From JAKFEW01 sp036675505 (GTDB lineage: Bacteria > Cyanobacteriota > Sericytochromatia > S15B-MN24 > JAQBPE01), in NCBI GenBank assembly GCA_036675505.1, contig JAKFEW010000084.1:18538-82537 (forward strand): 64,000 nt of DNA, read 5' to 3'. Under the pieces are notes generated by a model. It saw only the letters and a list, made by a program, of their open reading frames with translations. It was not told where the DNA came from and did not search any database. The position numbers and the translations under genes were made by a program. This document shows positions 40,008-47,448 of the stretch, in pieces (the stretch's first letter is position 1; the number at the start of each line of letters is the position of its first letter).

Positions 40008-40778
40008 ATGATTCGATCGATCGATTTCGCCACCATCCCGCTGGTGTTCCGCGCCGGCCGGGCCGCCGCGCCCGCCGCCGGCGCCGGCCGCCTCGCGTCG
40101 GACGTCGTCTCCGTGAACCCGCGCCCGCGCGACCTCACGGGTTATGCGCGCTTCCTCGAAGACCAGGGCAACACCAACGGCTGCGGCACGACCTCGCTCG
40201 GCTCGATCATGAGCTATTGGCAGAACCAGCCGGGCAGCCACACCCGCCGCAAGCTCGACCAGGTGTGCCGTGCCGGCGACAACACGACTTCGATCCACCG
40301 CCTGCTGAGCTACGCGAACGACCACGGGATGCGCGCGGGCGCGAAGAACCATGCGTCGCTCGCGGATTTGCGGCGCTACACCGACCTGGGCTGCCCGGTC
40401 CAGGTGCTGATCGAGCCCAAGAGCGGCAAGGACGGCATGCTGCACTACGTGACGGTGATCGGCGTCGACACGGACGCGCGCGGCAACGTGACCGGCGTGA
40501 AGCTCGCCGATCCGGACGGCGGGGCGATCAAGACCCTGCCTGCGGCGAAGTTCGAGCAGCGCTGGTCCGACCTCGCGCTCTGGGGCGTCGGGACCGGCAT
40601 CGACCGCGTGATGCTCGTGCACCTGCCCGAGACCCCGGTGACGGTGCGCGGGCGCGACGGCAAGCTGCGCTCGACGGCCGACATCGCGGTGCCGAAGGGC
40701 CGGGGCCTGGGCTTCCGCGCCTTCCTCGGCCACCTGGTGCTGGAAACTAAGAATCTCTGGATCCGCGCCTTCGGCTGA
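40008..40778 (+). CDS. C39-like (papain-fold) peptidase protein
   Basis: A 256-residue protein. Residues about 45-210 look like a C39/transglutaminase-type cysteine protease: GNTNGCGTTSLGSIMSYW supplies the Cys, MLHYVTVIGVD the His, and LADPDGG the Asp. A Gly/Ala-rich N-terminus lacks a Sec signal. GAGGAG lies 8 bases upstream of the ATG. It shares fold class with the LysM protein at 26.2-27.3 kb and an upstream direct-repeat motif with the peptidoglycan-binding gene at 30.8 kb. No bacteriocin or ABC exporter gene is close, so processing of a leader peptide is not supported. Confidence 0.75.
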   Translation: MIRSIDFATIPLVFRAGRAAAPAAGAGRLASDVVSVNPRPRDLTGYARFLEDQGNTNGCGTTSLGSIMSYWQNQPGSHTRRKLDQVCRAGDNTTSIHRLLSYANDHGMRAGAKNHASLADLRRYTDLGCPVQVLIEPKSGKDGMLHYVTVIGVDTDARGNVTGVKLADPDGGAIKTLPAAKFEQRWSDLALWGVGTGIDRVMLVHLPETPVTVRGRDGKLRSTADIAVPKGRGLGFRAFLGHLVLETKNLWIRAFG

Positions 40779-40791
40779 TCGCCCTCCCGCG

Positions 40792-41406
40792 TCAGGGAGC
40801 GAGCGCCGGGCGCGCCCGGCTGCCCGGCTTCATTGCCGGAACACCCGCCGCGCAGGCGGGGCAGAGGTCGGGCGTCCAGGTCTCGACCGTCAGGGCCAGC
40901 AGCGCGTGAAATGGCACGTCGAATGCCACCGTCCCCGCGCTGCGGTCCACCAGGCTCGCCACGGCAACCACCTCGCCGCCCGCGGCCCAGGCGCAGTGCG
41001 CGGCTTCCCTTACGGACAGGCCCGTCGTGACCACGTCCTCCGCCACCAGCACGCGCTCGCCGGGCGTGATCGTGAAGCCCCGTCGCAGGCGGAACTCGCC
41101 GGCCTCGCGCTCGGCGAAGACCGCCCGCACGCCGAGCGCGCGCGCCAGCTCGTGGGCCACGATCACGCCCCCCAGGGCCGGGCCGAGCACCACGTCGACG
41201 CGCGCGGCGATCCGGTCGGCCAGGGCGCGGCAGGCCCATTCGGCGTGCGCCGGGTGCTGGAGCAGGCGCGCGCACTGGATGTAGCGGTCGCTGTGGCGCC
41301 CGCTGGACAGCAGGAAGTGGCCCTCGAGCAGCGCGCCGGTCGCGGCGAGCCGCTCACGGAGCGACGCTTCGATCGCGGCGAGGCGTGCGGTGTCGGTTGA
41401 TGGCAT
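40792..41406 (-). CDS. pyrE: Orotate phosphoribosyltransferase
   Basis: A 204-residue OPRTase that joins orotate to PRPP, giving OMP. FLLSSGRHSDRYIQCARLL, GPALGGVIVAHELA and the PRPP loop VLVAEDVVTTGLS are diagnostic. A Cys-x2-Cys near the C-terminus (DLCPACAAG) is typical of thermophile or short PyrE variants. GGAGG lies 6 bases before the start at 41406, which is inside the 3' end of pyrF (53-base overlap). It is the last gene of the pyr operon. Confidence 0.95.
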   Translation of the reverse strand: MPSTDTARLAAIEASLRERLAATGALLEGHFLLSSGRHSDRYIQCARLLQHPAHAEWACRALADRIAARVDVVLGPALGGVIVAHELARALGVRAVFAEREAGEFRLRRGFTITPGERVLVAEDVVTTGLSVREAAHCAWAAGGEVVAVASLVDRSAGTVAFDVPFHALLALTVETWTPDLCPACAAGVPAMKPGSRARPALAP

Positions 41407-42223
41407 TTCTGACCTCCCTGGCGGCGCCGCGGGCGGCGGTGGCGAAATCGTCCCCGGTGGACGCGTAAATCACGGCGCGCGAGGCGCTCACCAGGACGCC
41501 GCGGCACCGGTGGTCCAGGCCGGCCACGAGGCTGCGCGCGAGGTCGCCGCCCTGGGCGCCGACGCCCGGCACCAGCAGCCACGCCTCGGGCGCGTCGGCC
41601 CGCACGGCAGCGAGCCGCGCCGGATCGGTCGCGCCCGCGACCAGCCCCACGCGCCCGGGCCGGCCGTCGAGCTCACGTGCCAGGCGGGCCACCCGCCGGT
41701 AGAGGGGCACGCCGTCGGGGCCCGCGACGTCTTGAAACTCGCCGGCGCCCGGGTTCGAGGTGGCAGCGAGCAGGAAAGTCAGCTTGGTCGGGTGGTCGAC
41801 GAACGGCTGAATCGCCTCGCGCCCCAGGTAGGGACTCACGGTGGCGGCGTCGCCGCCGAGCGTCTCGAACAGGGCGCGGGCATACATCCGCGCCGTATCG
41901 CCGATGTCGCCGCGCTTGGCGTCGAGGATCACCGGGATGTCGCGCGGCACGAGCGCGATCGTGCGGGCGAGCGTGTCCCAGCCCGACGGCCCGAGCACCT
42001 CATAGAAAGCAAGGTTCGGCTTGTAGGCGCAGACGAGATCCTTCGTCGCGTCGATGATCGCCGCGTTGAAGGCCAACACCGGGTCCGCGGCGCCACGCAC
42101 GCACGCCGGCAGGCGCGCCGGGTCGGGGTCGAGGCCGACGCAAAGCAACGAGTCGTGGCGGGCCACGGCCGCCTCCAGCTTCTCGATCGCGGTCGCGCAG
42201 CCAGCTCCGGCGCGCGCGGTCAT
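41354..42223 (-). CDS. pyrF: Orotidine 5'-phosphate decarboxylase (type 2)
   Basis: A 289-residue OMP decarboxylase making UMP. LCVGLDPDPARLP, AYKPNLAFYEV and the catalytic LDAKRGDIGDTA are the motifs of the longer type 2 (UMP-synthase-like) PyrF, as are VSPYLG and LVPGVGAQGG. The ATG overlaps the pyrD stop (ATGA) and the 3' end overlaps pyrE by 53 bases; the extra tail (about 17 residues) is Arg-rich. The order pyrF-pyrE completes UMP synthesis from the orotate made by pyrD/pyrK. Confidence 0.95.
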   Translation of the reverse strand: MTARAGAGCATAIEKLEAAVARHDSLLCVGLDPDPARLPACVRGAADPVLAFNAAIIDATKDLVCAYKPNLAFYEVLGPSGWDTLARTIALVPRDIPVILDAKRGDIGDTARMYARALFETLGGDAATVSPYLGREAIQPFVDHPTKLTFLLAATSNPGAGEFQDVAGPDGVPLYRRVARLARELDGRPGRVGLVAGATDPARLAAVRADAPEAWLLVPGVGAQGGDLARSLVAGLDHRCRGVLVSASRAVIYASTGDDFATAARGAAREVRNAINRHRTPRRDRSVAP

Positions 42224-43149
42224 GCGTCCACCGCCAGGACGTCCGCCAGCCGGGCCACGCCCTGCTCGGCGAGCCAGGCCGCGAGCTCGTCCACGAGCCG
42301 TGCCGCGAGGCCCGGCTCGACGAAGGTCGCTGTGCCGATCTGCACGGCGCTCGCGCCCACGGCGAGGAATTCCAGCACGTCCTGGAGGCCCATGATCCCG
42401 CCCACGCCGATGATCGGCAGCCGGCAGGCGGCGCGGGCCTCGGCCACGCAGCGCAGCGCCACCGGCTTGATGGCGGGTCCCGAGAGGCCGCCGCGCAGCA
42501 CCTCGGCGCGCAGGCGCCCGCCCGCGAGCGCCGGCCGGATGGCCAGGCCGGTGAGCGTGTTGATCGCGGCGAGGGCATCGGCGCCGCCGGCTTCCGCGGC
42601 CCGCGCAAGCTCGCCGATGGCGCCCGTGTTCGGCGTCAGCTTCACCACCAGCGGCAGCCGGGTGCGTGCCCGCACGGCCAGGACGAGCCGCTCGAGCACG
42701 CGCGGGTCGGTGCCGAATTCCAGGCCGCCATGGTCGACGTTCGGGCACGAGACGTTGAGCTCGAGCCCTGCGAGGCCGGGCGCGCCGTCGAGGCGCTCGG
42801 CGATCGCCTCGTACTCGTCCATCGTCGCCCCCGCGACGTTCGCCACGATCGGCACGCCCGTCGCCGCGAGCGCGGGCAGCTTCTCGGCCAGGAAGGCCTC
42901 CACGCCCACGTTCTGGAGCCCGATCCGGTTGAGCATGCCGCCCGCCGTCTCGGCGATCCGCGCGGGCGGGTTGCCGGCCCGTGGCGCGAGCGTGAGGCCC
43001 TTGGTGAAGACCGCGCCGAGCCGCCCGACCGCGAGCAAGCCGTCGAGCTCGACGCCGTAGCCGCAGGTGCCCGAGGCCAGCGCGATCGGGTTGGGCAGCC
43101 GCAGCGGCCCGAGGGCCACCGCCAGGTCCGGCGTCGCGAGCACGGTCAC
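42220..43149 (-). CDS. pyrD: Dihydroorotate dehydrogenase, class 1B catalytic subunit
   Basis: A 309-residue FMN enzyme oxidising dihydroorotate to orotate. ALASGTCGYG, VFTKGLTLAPRAGNPP and NVSCPNVDHGG (active-site Cys of class 1B) are present, with IIGVGGI at the phosphate site. Class 1B requires the PyrK electron-transfer subunit, which is encoded immediately upstream. It begins with GTG at 43149, overlapping the pyrK TGA. The enzyme is cytosolic and NAD-linked, in contrast to the quinone-linked class 2 enzyme common in aerobic Gram-negatives. Confidence 0.94.
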   Translation of the reverse strand: MTVLATPDLAVALGPLRLPNPIALASGTCGYGVELDGLLAVGRLGAVFTKGLTLAPRAGNPPARIAETAGGMLNRIGLQNVGVEAFLAEKLPALAATGVPIVANVAGATMDEYEAIAERLDGAPGLAGLELNVSCPNVDHGGLEFGTDPRVLERLVLAVRARTRLPLVVKLTPNTGAIGELARAAEAGGADALAAINTLTGLAIRPALAGGRLRAEVLRGGLSGPAIKPVALRCVAEARAACRLPIIGVGGIMGLQDVLEFLAVGASAVQIGTATFVEPGLAARLVDELAAWLAEQGVARLADVLAVDA

Positions 43150-43871
43150 CAGCGCACCGCCTCGGCGTCGAAGACCGGCCCTTCGTGGCACGCACGGGCA
43201 TACACCAGGTCGCCCGCCGGTCCGCTCACAGGCACCACGCAGGCGAGGCACACGCCCACGCCACAGCCCATCGGGCGCTCGACGGCGACCTGGCACCGCA
43301 CGCCCGCGGCCCGCGCCGCCGCCGCGACGGCCCGCATCATCGGGTCCGGCCCGCAGGTCAGCACGCGGTCGACGCCGGTGAGATCGATACCGTCCGTGAC
43401 GCGCCCGGCCCGGCCCGCGCTGCCGTCCTCGGTCACGACCTCCACGGCCCCGCCGAAGGGCGCCAGGCCGACCACCTGGGCGGCGCTCCGGAAGCCCATG
43501 ACGGCCCGAGTACCCTGGCTCCCGAATGCCTCGACGAACCGCGCGAGCGGCGCGACGCCGACGCCGCCGCCCACGAGCAGCAGGCGCTCGCCGGGCGCCG
43601 GCGGCGCGAAGGGGGTGCCGAGCGGGCCGAGCACGTCGAGCGCATCGCCGCGCGCCACGTTCGCCAGCCAGCGCGTGCCGCGGCCGACGACGCGGTAGAG
43701 CAGGGCGATCGCGGCGCCGTCCGCCCGGTAGACGCTGAAAGGTCGCCTGAGCAGGCCGTCGCCGACCCGCACGTGGACGAACTGCCCCGGCAGGGTGCAG
43801 GCCGCTGTGGGCGCCTCGCCCCACAGCTCGAAGAGGCCCTCGCCGACCCGCCGTTGCCGCGTGACGCGCAT
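43146..43871 (-). CDS. pyrK: Dihydroorotate dehydrogenase electron-transfer subunit
   Basis: A PyrK flavo-iron-sulfur protein of 241 residues from ATG 43871. LPGQFVHVRVGDGLLRRPF binds FAD, LLVGGGVGVAPL is the nucleotide loop, and the C-terminal CGVGVCLACVVPV plus a further Cys ligates the 2Fe-2S cluster. It passes electrons from PyrD to NAD. The frame is open upstream to an ATG at 43976 with a good AGGAG site. That extension would add 35 residues and runs through the terminator hairpin. Family alignment favours ATG 43871, but that start has no ribosome site and immediately follows the terminator T-run. How translation begins here is unresolved. Confidence 0.9.
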   Translation of the reverse strand: MRVTRQRRVGEGLFELWGEAPTAACTLPGQFVHVRVGDGLLRRPFSVYRADGAAIALLYRVVGRGTRWLANVARGDALDVLGPLGTPFAPPAPGERLLLVGGGVGVAPLARFVEAFGSQGTRAVMGFRSAAQVVGLAPFGGAVEVVTEDGSAGRAGRVTDGIDLTGVDRVLTCGPDPMMRAVAAAARAAGVRCQVAVERPMGCGVGVCLACVVPVSGPAGDLVYARACHEGPVFDAEAVRW

Positions 43872-43900
43872 AAAAAAGCGAGAGGGGCGTTCCCTCTCGC
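43872..43900 (-). terminator. Intrinsic terminator/attenuator directly before pyrK
   Basis: On the minus strand a perfect 9-bp stem (GCGAGAGGG/CCCTCTCGC, 5-base loop) is followed by six T residues, and then at once by the pyrK ATG. Being downstream of the operon promoter and upstream of the structural genes, it should act as an attenuator of the pyr operon. Confidence 0.85.
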
Positions 43901-43976
43901 ACGACCGGCCTTGAATGGAGACACCACGCCCCGGCTCGGGGCGGCTCAAGCTGGGATCGCATCCACGCTGCAGCAT
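43872..43976 (-). CDS. pyr leader reading frame, continuous with pyrK
   Basis: A 35-codon leader frame starts at ATG 43976 with AGGAG 7 bases upstream and contains no stop codon before pyrK, so it is in phase with it. Its last ten codons lie in the terminator hairpin and T-run (the run encodes Phe-Phe). It may be a true N-terminal extension of PyrK, or a regulatory leader whose translation prevents hairpin formation, as the pyrL leader does in the enterobacterial pyrBI operon. Unlike pyrL, the region before the hairpin has no long U-tracts. Confidence 0.55.
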
Positions 43977-43999
43977 CGACGTCTCCTGGTATTCGTCGA

Positions 44000-44028
44000 A
44001 GTATAACCACGTCCTTCGGATGCGTCAA
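44000..44028 (-). promoter_or_regulatory. Sigma-70-type promoter of the pyr operon
   Basis: On the minus strand TTGACG (44028-44023) and TATACT (44005-44000) are separated by exactly 17 bases. The start of transcription would fall near 43993, giving a short untranslated region before the leader ATG at 43976. This is one of the best consensus promoters in the window. Confidence 0.8.
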
Positions 44029-44091
44029 TCGTGCATAACTGATGACACTTCGCGTACGCATGCGGCCCAGGCTGTGCAATTTTGGCAGTGC

Positions 44092-44119
44092 TGGACAAAG
44101 TGAATTATCGTGCTATACT
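44092..44119 (+). promoter_or_regulatory. Sigma-70-type promoter of the asparagine-synthetase-like gene leader
   Basis: TGGACA (44092-44097), a 16-base spacer, and an extended -10 TGcTATACT (TATACT 44114-44119). Transcription should start near 44126. It is divergent from the pyr promoter, with 63 bases between their -35 elements. Confidence 0.78.
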
Positions 44120-44127
44120 CCGCCCTA

Positions 44128-44226
44128 ATGCGACACCGATTCATCGAGCCGAGCCGTCATCGAGACCCGCGCGAGTCATTCCGCGTAGCGGGCGGCGATG
44201 AATTCATTTCTCATTCGTTCATCTAA
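44128..44226 (+). CDS. Possible 32-residue leader peptide
   Basis: An ATG at 44128, within a few bases of the predicted transcription start, opens a 32-codon frame rich in Arg, His, Phe and Ile. It stops with TAA at 44224-44226, exactly at the base of the terminator hairpin. There is no room for a ribosome site, so it would be translated as a leaderless message. It contains no Asn codon, so classic attenuation by charged Asn-tRNA is not indicated. It may instead be chance within a small RNA. Confidence 0.4.
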   Translation: MRHRFIEPSRHRDPRESFRVAGGDEFISHSFI

Positions 44227-44251
44227 GAGGAGCTTTGGCTCCTCTTTTTTT
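44225..44251 (+). terminator. Intrinsic terminator ahead of the asparagine-synthetase-like gene
   Basis: A perfect 9-bp stem (AAGAGGAGC/GCTCCTCTT, loop TTTG) runs into seven T residues. It ends 37 bases before the gene start and about 100 bases after the promoter. It would yield a roughly 125-base RNA unless read through, so it is either an attenuator or the end of a small RNA. Confidence 0.88.
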
Positions 44252-44288
44252 GTGCTTTGAATCCCATTCGACCGGAAAGGAGTTCGCG

Positions 44289-45293
44289 ATGCGTCATTCC
44301 AGTTTGTCCCCGATCCGCCCCGCCGCGGCCGCCCACCAGGATATGCATGACGAGCGCCGCATGGCGCTGGTCCGCGTCTGGGATGCGATGTTCCGCGGCG
44401 CCCGCCGGTACGTCGAGGCCAATGGCTTCATCGGCGTGCACAACATGCCGGAGATCGTTGGCGTGACCGGCGCTTGCGAGAACGTCGACACGCTCTTCAA
44501 GCTGGACTACTTCGGCAAGCAGGCCTACCTGGCCCAGAGCGACCAGCTCTACCTCGAGCTGCTGACGCCGCACCTCGGGAAGGTCTACGCGGAGATCCAG
44601 AGCTTCCGGATGGAGCCCGAAGCCGACGATCGGCACCTGTGCCAGTTCTCGCTCTTCGAAATCGAGCACCTGGGCGGCCTCGACGAGCTGATCGGCTACC
44701 TCACCGGCATCGTGCGCAGCGCCTGCGCCCAGGTGGCGGCGGACTGCGGCCCGGAACTCGCGCTGTTCGGTCGCGATCCGGCGGCCTTGCGCGATCTGCG
44801 CTTCCGTCGCATCACCTATACCGAGGCCGTCGCGGTCCTTGCGCCCGAGTTCCCCGGGCTGGCCTGGGGAGACGACCTCAAGGCCGACCATGAACGCCGG
44901 CTGACCGAGCTGATGGGCCCGGTCTTCCTCACCCACTATCCGCTCCCGATCAAGTTCTTCAACATGCGCCAGAATGACGCCGACCCGCGGGTCGTGAATT
45001 CGACGGACATGCTGTTGCCCTTTGCCGGCGAGTCGGCGGGCGCGGCGGAGCGCGAGCACCGCCACGACGAGATCGTGCGTCGCCTCGAGGCGAGCGCGAT
45101 GTACGAGCGCCTGATCGCGCTGGGCGGCACGGACGCGGACTTCGCGTGGTACCTCGACGCGCACAAGGACCGTGACATTCCGCTGCACTCGGGCGCGGGG
45201 ATCGGGATGGCCCGCGTGGCTCAGTTCATCCTGGGGCTCGCGGACATCCGGAAGGCGGTGCCGTTCGTTCTGAATCGCGAAAACCTGCTCTGA
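44289..45293 (+). CDS. Asparagine synthetase/AsnRS-like class II aminoacyl-tRNA synthetase core
   Basis: A 334-residue protein with the class II catalytic core of Asp/AsnRS and no anticodon-binding domain. The motif 2 region (IQSFRMEPEADDRHLCQFSLFEIE) and motif 3 (GAGIGMARVAQFILGLADIR) are clear. Such paralogues include the archaeal asparagine synthetase-related enzyme (AS-AR), which makes Asn from Asp without tRNA, and other amino acid-ligase relatives. Asparagine synthesis is the preferred guess. AAAGGAG lies 7 bases before ATG 44289. The long leader with its own promoter and terminator suggests strong regulation, as expected for amino-acid synthesis. Residue positions that select Asp versus another substrate were not checked. 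Confidence 0.8.
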   Translation: MRHSSLSPIRPAAAAHQDMHDERRMALVRVWDAMFRGARRYVEANGFIGVHNMPEIVGVTGACENVDTLFKLDYFGKQAYLAQSDQLYLELLTPHLGKVYAEIQSFRMEPEADDRHLCQFSLFEIEHLGGLDELIGYLTGIVRSACAQVAADCGPELALFGRDPAALRDLRFRRITYTEAVAVLAPEFPGLAWGDDLKADHERRLTELMGPVFLTHYPLPIKFFNMRQNDADPRVVNSTDMLLPFAGESAGAAEREHRHDEIVRRLEASAMYERLIALGGTDADFAWYLDAHKDRDIPLHSGAGIGMARVAQFILGLADIRKAVPFVLNRENLL

Positions 45294-45298
45294 CCGAT

Positions 45299-45625
45299 GG
45301 CCTCTCCCTCTCCGGGTGGGTTCGTGGGGCGACTGGAAAGGGGGAGAGGTCCGGCGCAGCCGGGGTGAGGGGGCAGGGGAACGCCGGGTGCCTCGCGCGG
45401 GTCCCCCTTCGGTTGACGGCCGGGGGTCGGGGACCCGTTCCGCTCGCTGAGCTAGTCGGGGGCCCTGACCGCTATCGCGGTCACCCCGACTCCCAAGGCT
45501 CGCTACACGGGCCCCCTCGCCCCGGCCTGGTGGACCCGACGGGAGTCCCAGGCCAGGCAGCCGGCGTGCCGCTATCTCTCCCGACGCCGAAACGGCGTCG
45601 AACTCTCCCCGCAGGGGAGAGGGTG
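45299..45625. repeat. Palindromic intergenic repeat element, full-length copy
   Basis: The whole gap between the asparagine-synthetase-like and TfoX-N genes is filled by a structured element. It opens with the G-rich motif (45314-45329) and contains a long inverted repeat (core GCCGGGGTGAGGGGGC at 45359-45374, complement at 45509-45524). Inside lies a nested hairpin (GACCGC-TATC-GCGGTC at 45466-45481) and at the end a short palindrome (CTCTCCCC-GCA-GGGGAGAG, 45603-45621). It shares the motif, stem core and a loop word with the copy inside the NRPS gene. It has no coding capacity for a transposase and resembles a REP or miniature-element family. Confidence 0.85.
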
Positions 45626-45637
45626 GAGCTCCCTTGG

Positions 45638-45976
45638 TTAGCGCTTCTTCGGCGGCAACGCCCTCACGAAATCCGCCGCCATTTCGATCCACCCCCTCAG
45701 CGCCGAATCATCAGCCACCCCGGCCGACCCCACGAACACGTAGCCTCTCATCGGTCGCCCGGTGAAGTCCATCGGCCGCGCATCCGGCATCGCCAGCGCC
45801 CGCGCCAGCGCGTCCGGTCCCACCCGGGCCATCAGCTCGCCGCCGACCACGCCGACGGCCATGTGGTCGTCCAACATGAACGCGATTCCGCCGAACATCT
45901 TGCGCTCGGTCACGCCCGGCCGATCCGCCATCGCCACGCGGATCCGGGCTGCCAGGGTTTCGTCGTATGCCATCAT
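45638..45976 (-). CDS. TfoX N-terminal domain protein
   Basis: A 112-residue protein matching the TfoX/Sxy N-terminal domain: RKMFGGIAFMLDDHMAVGV, the Arg-Pro-Met-Met/Phe-Thr-Gly stretch DFTGRPMRGYVFV, and a C-terminal helix. Stand-alone TfoX_N proteins are common and mostly uncharacterised; in enterobacteria the full protein controls competence. GGGAGGGA lies directly before tandem ATG codons at 45976 and 45973, and the second has the better spacing. It is convergent with the repeat element. Confidence 0.85.
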   Translation of the reverse strand: MMAYDETLAARIRVAMADRPGVTERKMFGGIAFMLDDHMAVGVVGGELMARVGPDALARALAMPDARPMDFTGRPMRGYVFVGSAGVADDSALRGWIEMAADFVRALPPKKR

Positions 45977-46129
45977 TCCCTCCCGAGTAGTGCCGCGCGA
46001 CAGCGCCAGCCCGATTGAACCGATGATCGCACCCGAAGCTCACCCCGTCCATGATCCGGCCCGCGAAGGGCAGGCGGGCGGCGCGCGCGGGTATGTCGTA
46101 TCGGTCGCTCGTCGTTCGGAGAAGCTCAA

Positions 46130-47446
46130 GTGCCCAACACCTATTCGCCAGACGCCCTGTCGTTCTCCCCGGCGGAAGTCGCGCAGCTCGGCGCGACGGA
46201 CGCCACCTCGGCTCCCGTGGACGAGGTCGTTCAGGTGATCCGGACGGCGTCCCGTTGGGAAGCCGAAGCCCGGATGCGGCGGATCCAGACCTACAACAGG
46301 CTCTGCGAAATCGGCGACGGCGCAATGACCCACCTCGCCACCAGAGGTGAAGCGGGCCTGGCCGCCCTTCAGGCCCTCGCCACGGAAGGAGATCCGGGCC
46401 TCTCCAGCTCGGCCATTTGGTCATTGGTTCGAAGCGGCCACGAGGATGTCGCCGAAGCCTGTGCATCGGCGCTCGCGCAGACAGGCGCAGCCGACGATCG
46501 CCGAGCCGCGAAAGCCACGGAAATCCTGGCGGATTGGCGGAATCGACCGTGGCGCGACGAGCCGCCCGGCGCCGAGCGCGGTGAGGCTGGCGCGACCCGC
46601 CCGATCACGGACTACGGGCCTCCGGCCATCGTGACAATCGAAGAAATCGAGGCGGTCGCGGAGGAACTCGGGGTCGCTCATATCACGCCGGCCGCGATGA
46701 TGTTGATGCGGCGGTCCTTGATGGCGGTTCCGACGATGACACAAGTTGACGCGCTTCCGCTGGGTGCCAGCCGGTTCGGCGGCATGCCCGATCTCCCGGC
46801 CGACGTGCCGTGGCCGCGGTATGCTACCGCGCCGTTGTCGTTCCTCGCGCAGATCCGCCTCCAAGATGTCCACGACGTAATGCCCGAGGCGGCGGTTCCC
46901 GCGACAGGGTGGCTGCTCGCCTTCTTCGACGTCGATGCGAGCATGAACGACGACGACCCGCGCCGTTCGCGTGTGATTCACGTGCCCGGAGACGCGGAGC
47001 TCTCGCGCCGGACCTTTCCGGACGACCTGTATGCCGCTTTGCGATTCGGCACGTGCCAGGTCGCGTTCATTTCGGACATGACCGCGCCGGACACCTTCGA
47101 GGAGCCGGCGGCGGGCGACGCCGAAGTCCGAGCGGCGCTGTCGTTCGAGGACGCCGATGCCATCACCGACGTGTTCACCGAGATCGTCGGCGCGCGCGAG
47201 TCCCGACCGCTCCACCGGATGTTCGGCTATCCCCAATGTTGGCAAAACCCGGTTCTGGCCCAGGCGGGCCAGGACCCCGACGATTCGGTCCTCCTCCTGC
47301 AGCTCGACACCGACGAGCGCATGACGGGACCGGGGAACGACGGCTTCTTCTGGGGCTCGGGCGGGCGTCTCTACTTCGTCATGATGAAGGCCGATCTCGC
47401 GGTCGGCGCGTTCGACAAGGTGGAGGCGGGCCTGCAGTACACTTGA
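46130..47446 (+). CDS. DUF1963 (YwqG-like) protein with N-terminal HEAT-like region
   Basis: A 438-residue protein starting at GTG 46130, with GGAGAAG about 8 bases upstream. Residues about 1-150 are Ala-rich helices (ATRGEAGLAALQALATEGD, SSAIWSLVRSGHEDVAEACA) suggesting HEAT-type repeats. The C-terminal 260 residues are DUF1963: SRFGGMPDLPADVPWPR, PLSFLAQIRLQDV, MFGYPQCWQNPV and GGRLYFVMM. DUF1963/YwqG proteins have no proven biochemical role, though some accompany toxin-immunity loci. It is followed by a hydrolase gene with a 2-base gap. Confidence 0.82.
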   Translation: MPNTYSPDALSFSPAEVAQLGATDATSAPVDEVVQVIRTASRWEAEARMRRIQTYNRLCEIGDGAMTHLATRGEAGLAALQALATEGDPGLSSSAIWSLVRSGHEDVAEACASALAQTGAADDRRAAKATEILADWRNRPWRDEPPGAERGEAGATRPITDYGPPAIVTIEEIEAVAEELGVAHITPAAMMLMRRSLMAVPTMTQVDALPLGASRFGGMPDLPADVPWPRYATAPLSFLAQIRLQDVHDVMPEAAVPATGWLLAFFDVDASMNDDDPRRSRVIHVPGDAELSRRTFPDDLYAALRFGTCQVAFISDMTAPDTFEEPAAGDAEVRAALSFEDADAITDVFTEIVGARESRPLHRMFGYPQCWQNPVLAQAGQDPDDSVLLLQLDTDERMTGPGNDGFFWGSGGRLYFVMMKADLAVGAFDKVEAGLQYT

Positions 47447-47448
47447 CG

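Noticed and set aside
40008..40778. Bacteriocin-processing C39 peptidase
   Set aside because: There is no attached ABC transporter, no double-Gly leader peptide and no exporter gene nearby; only the fold class is supported.
44120..44288. T-box riboswitch before the asparagine-synthetase-like gene
   Set aside because: The T-box antiterminator word (AGGGTGGNACCGCG type) and specifier-loop layout are absent; only a simple terminator is seen.
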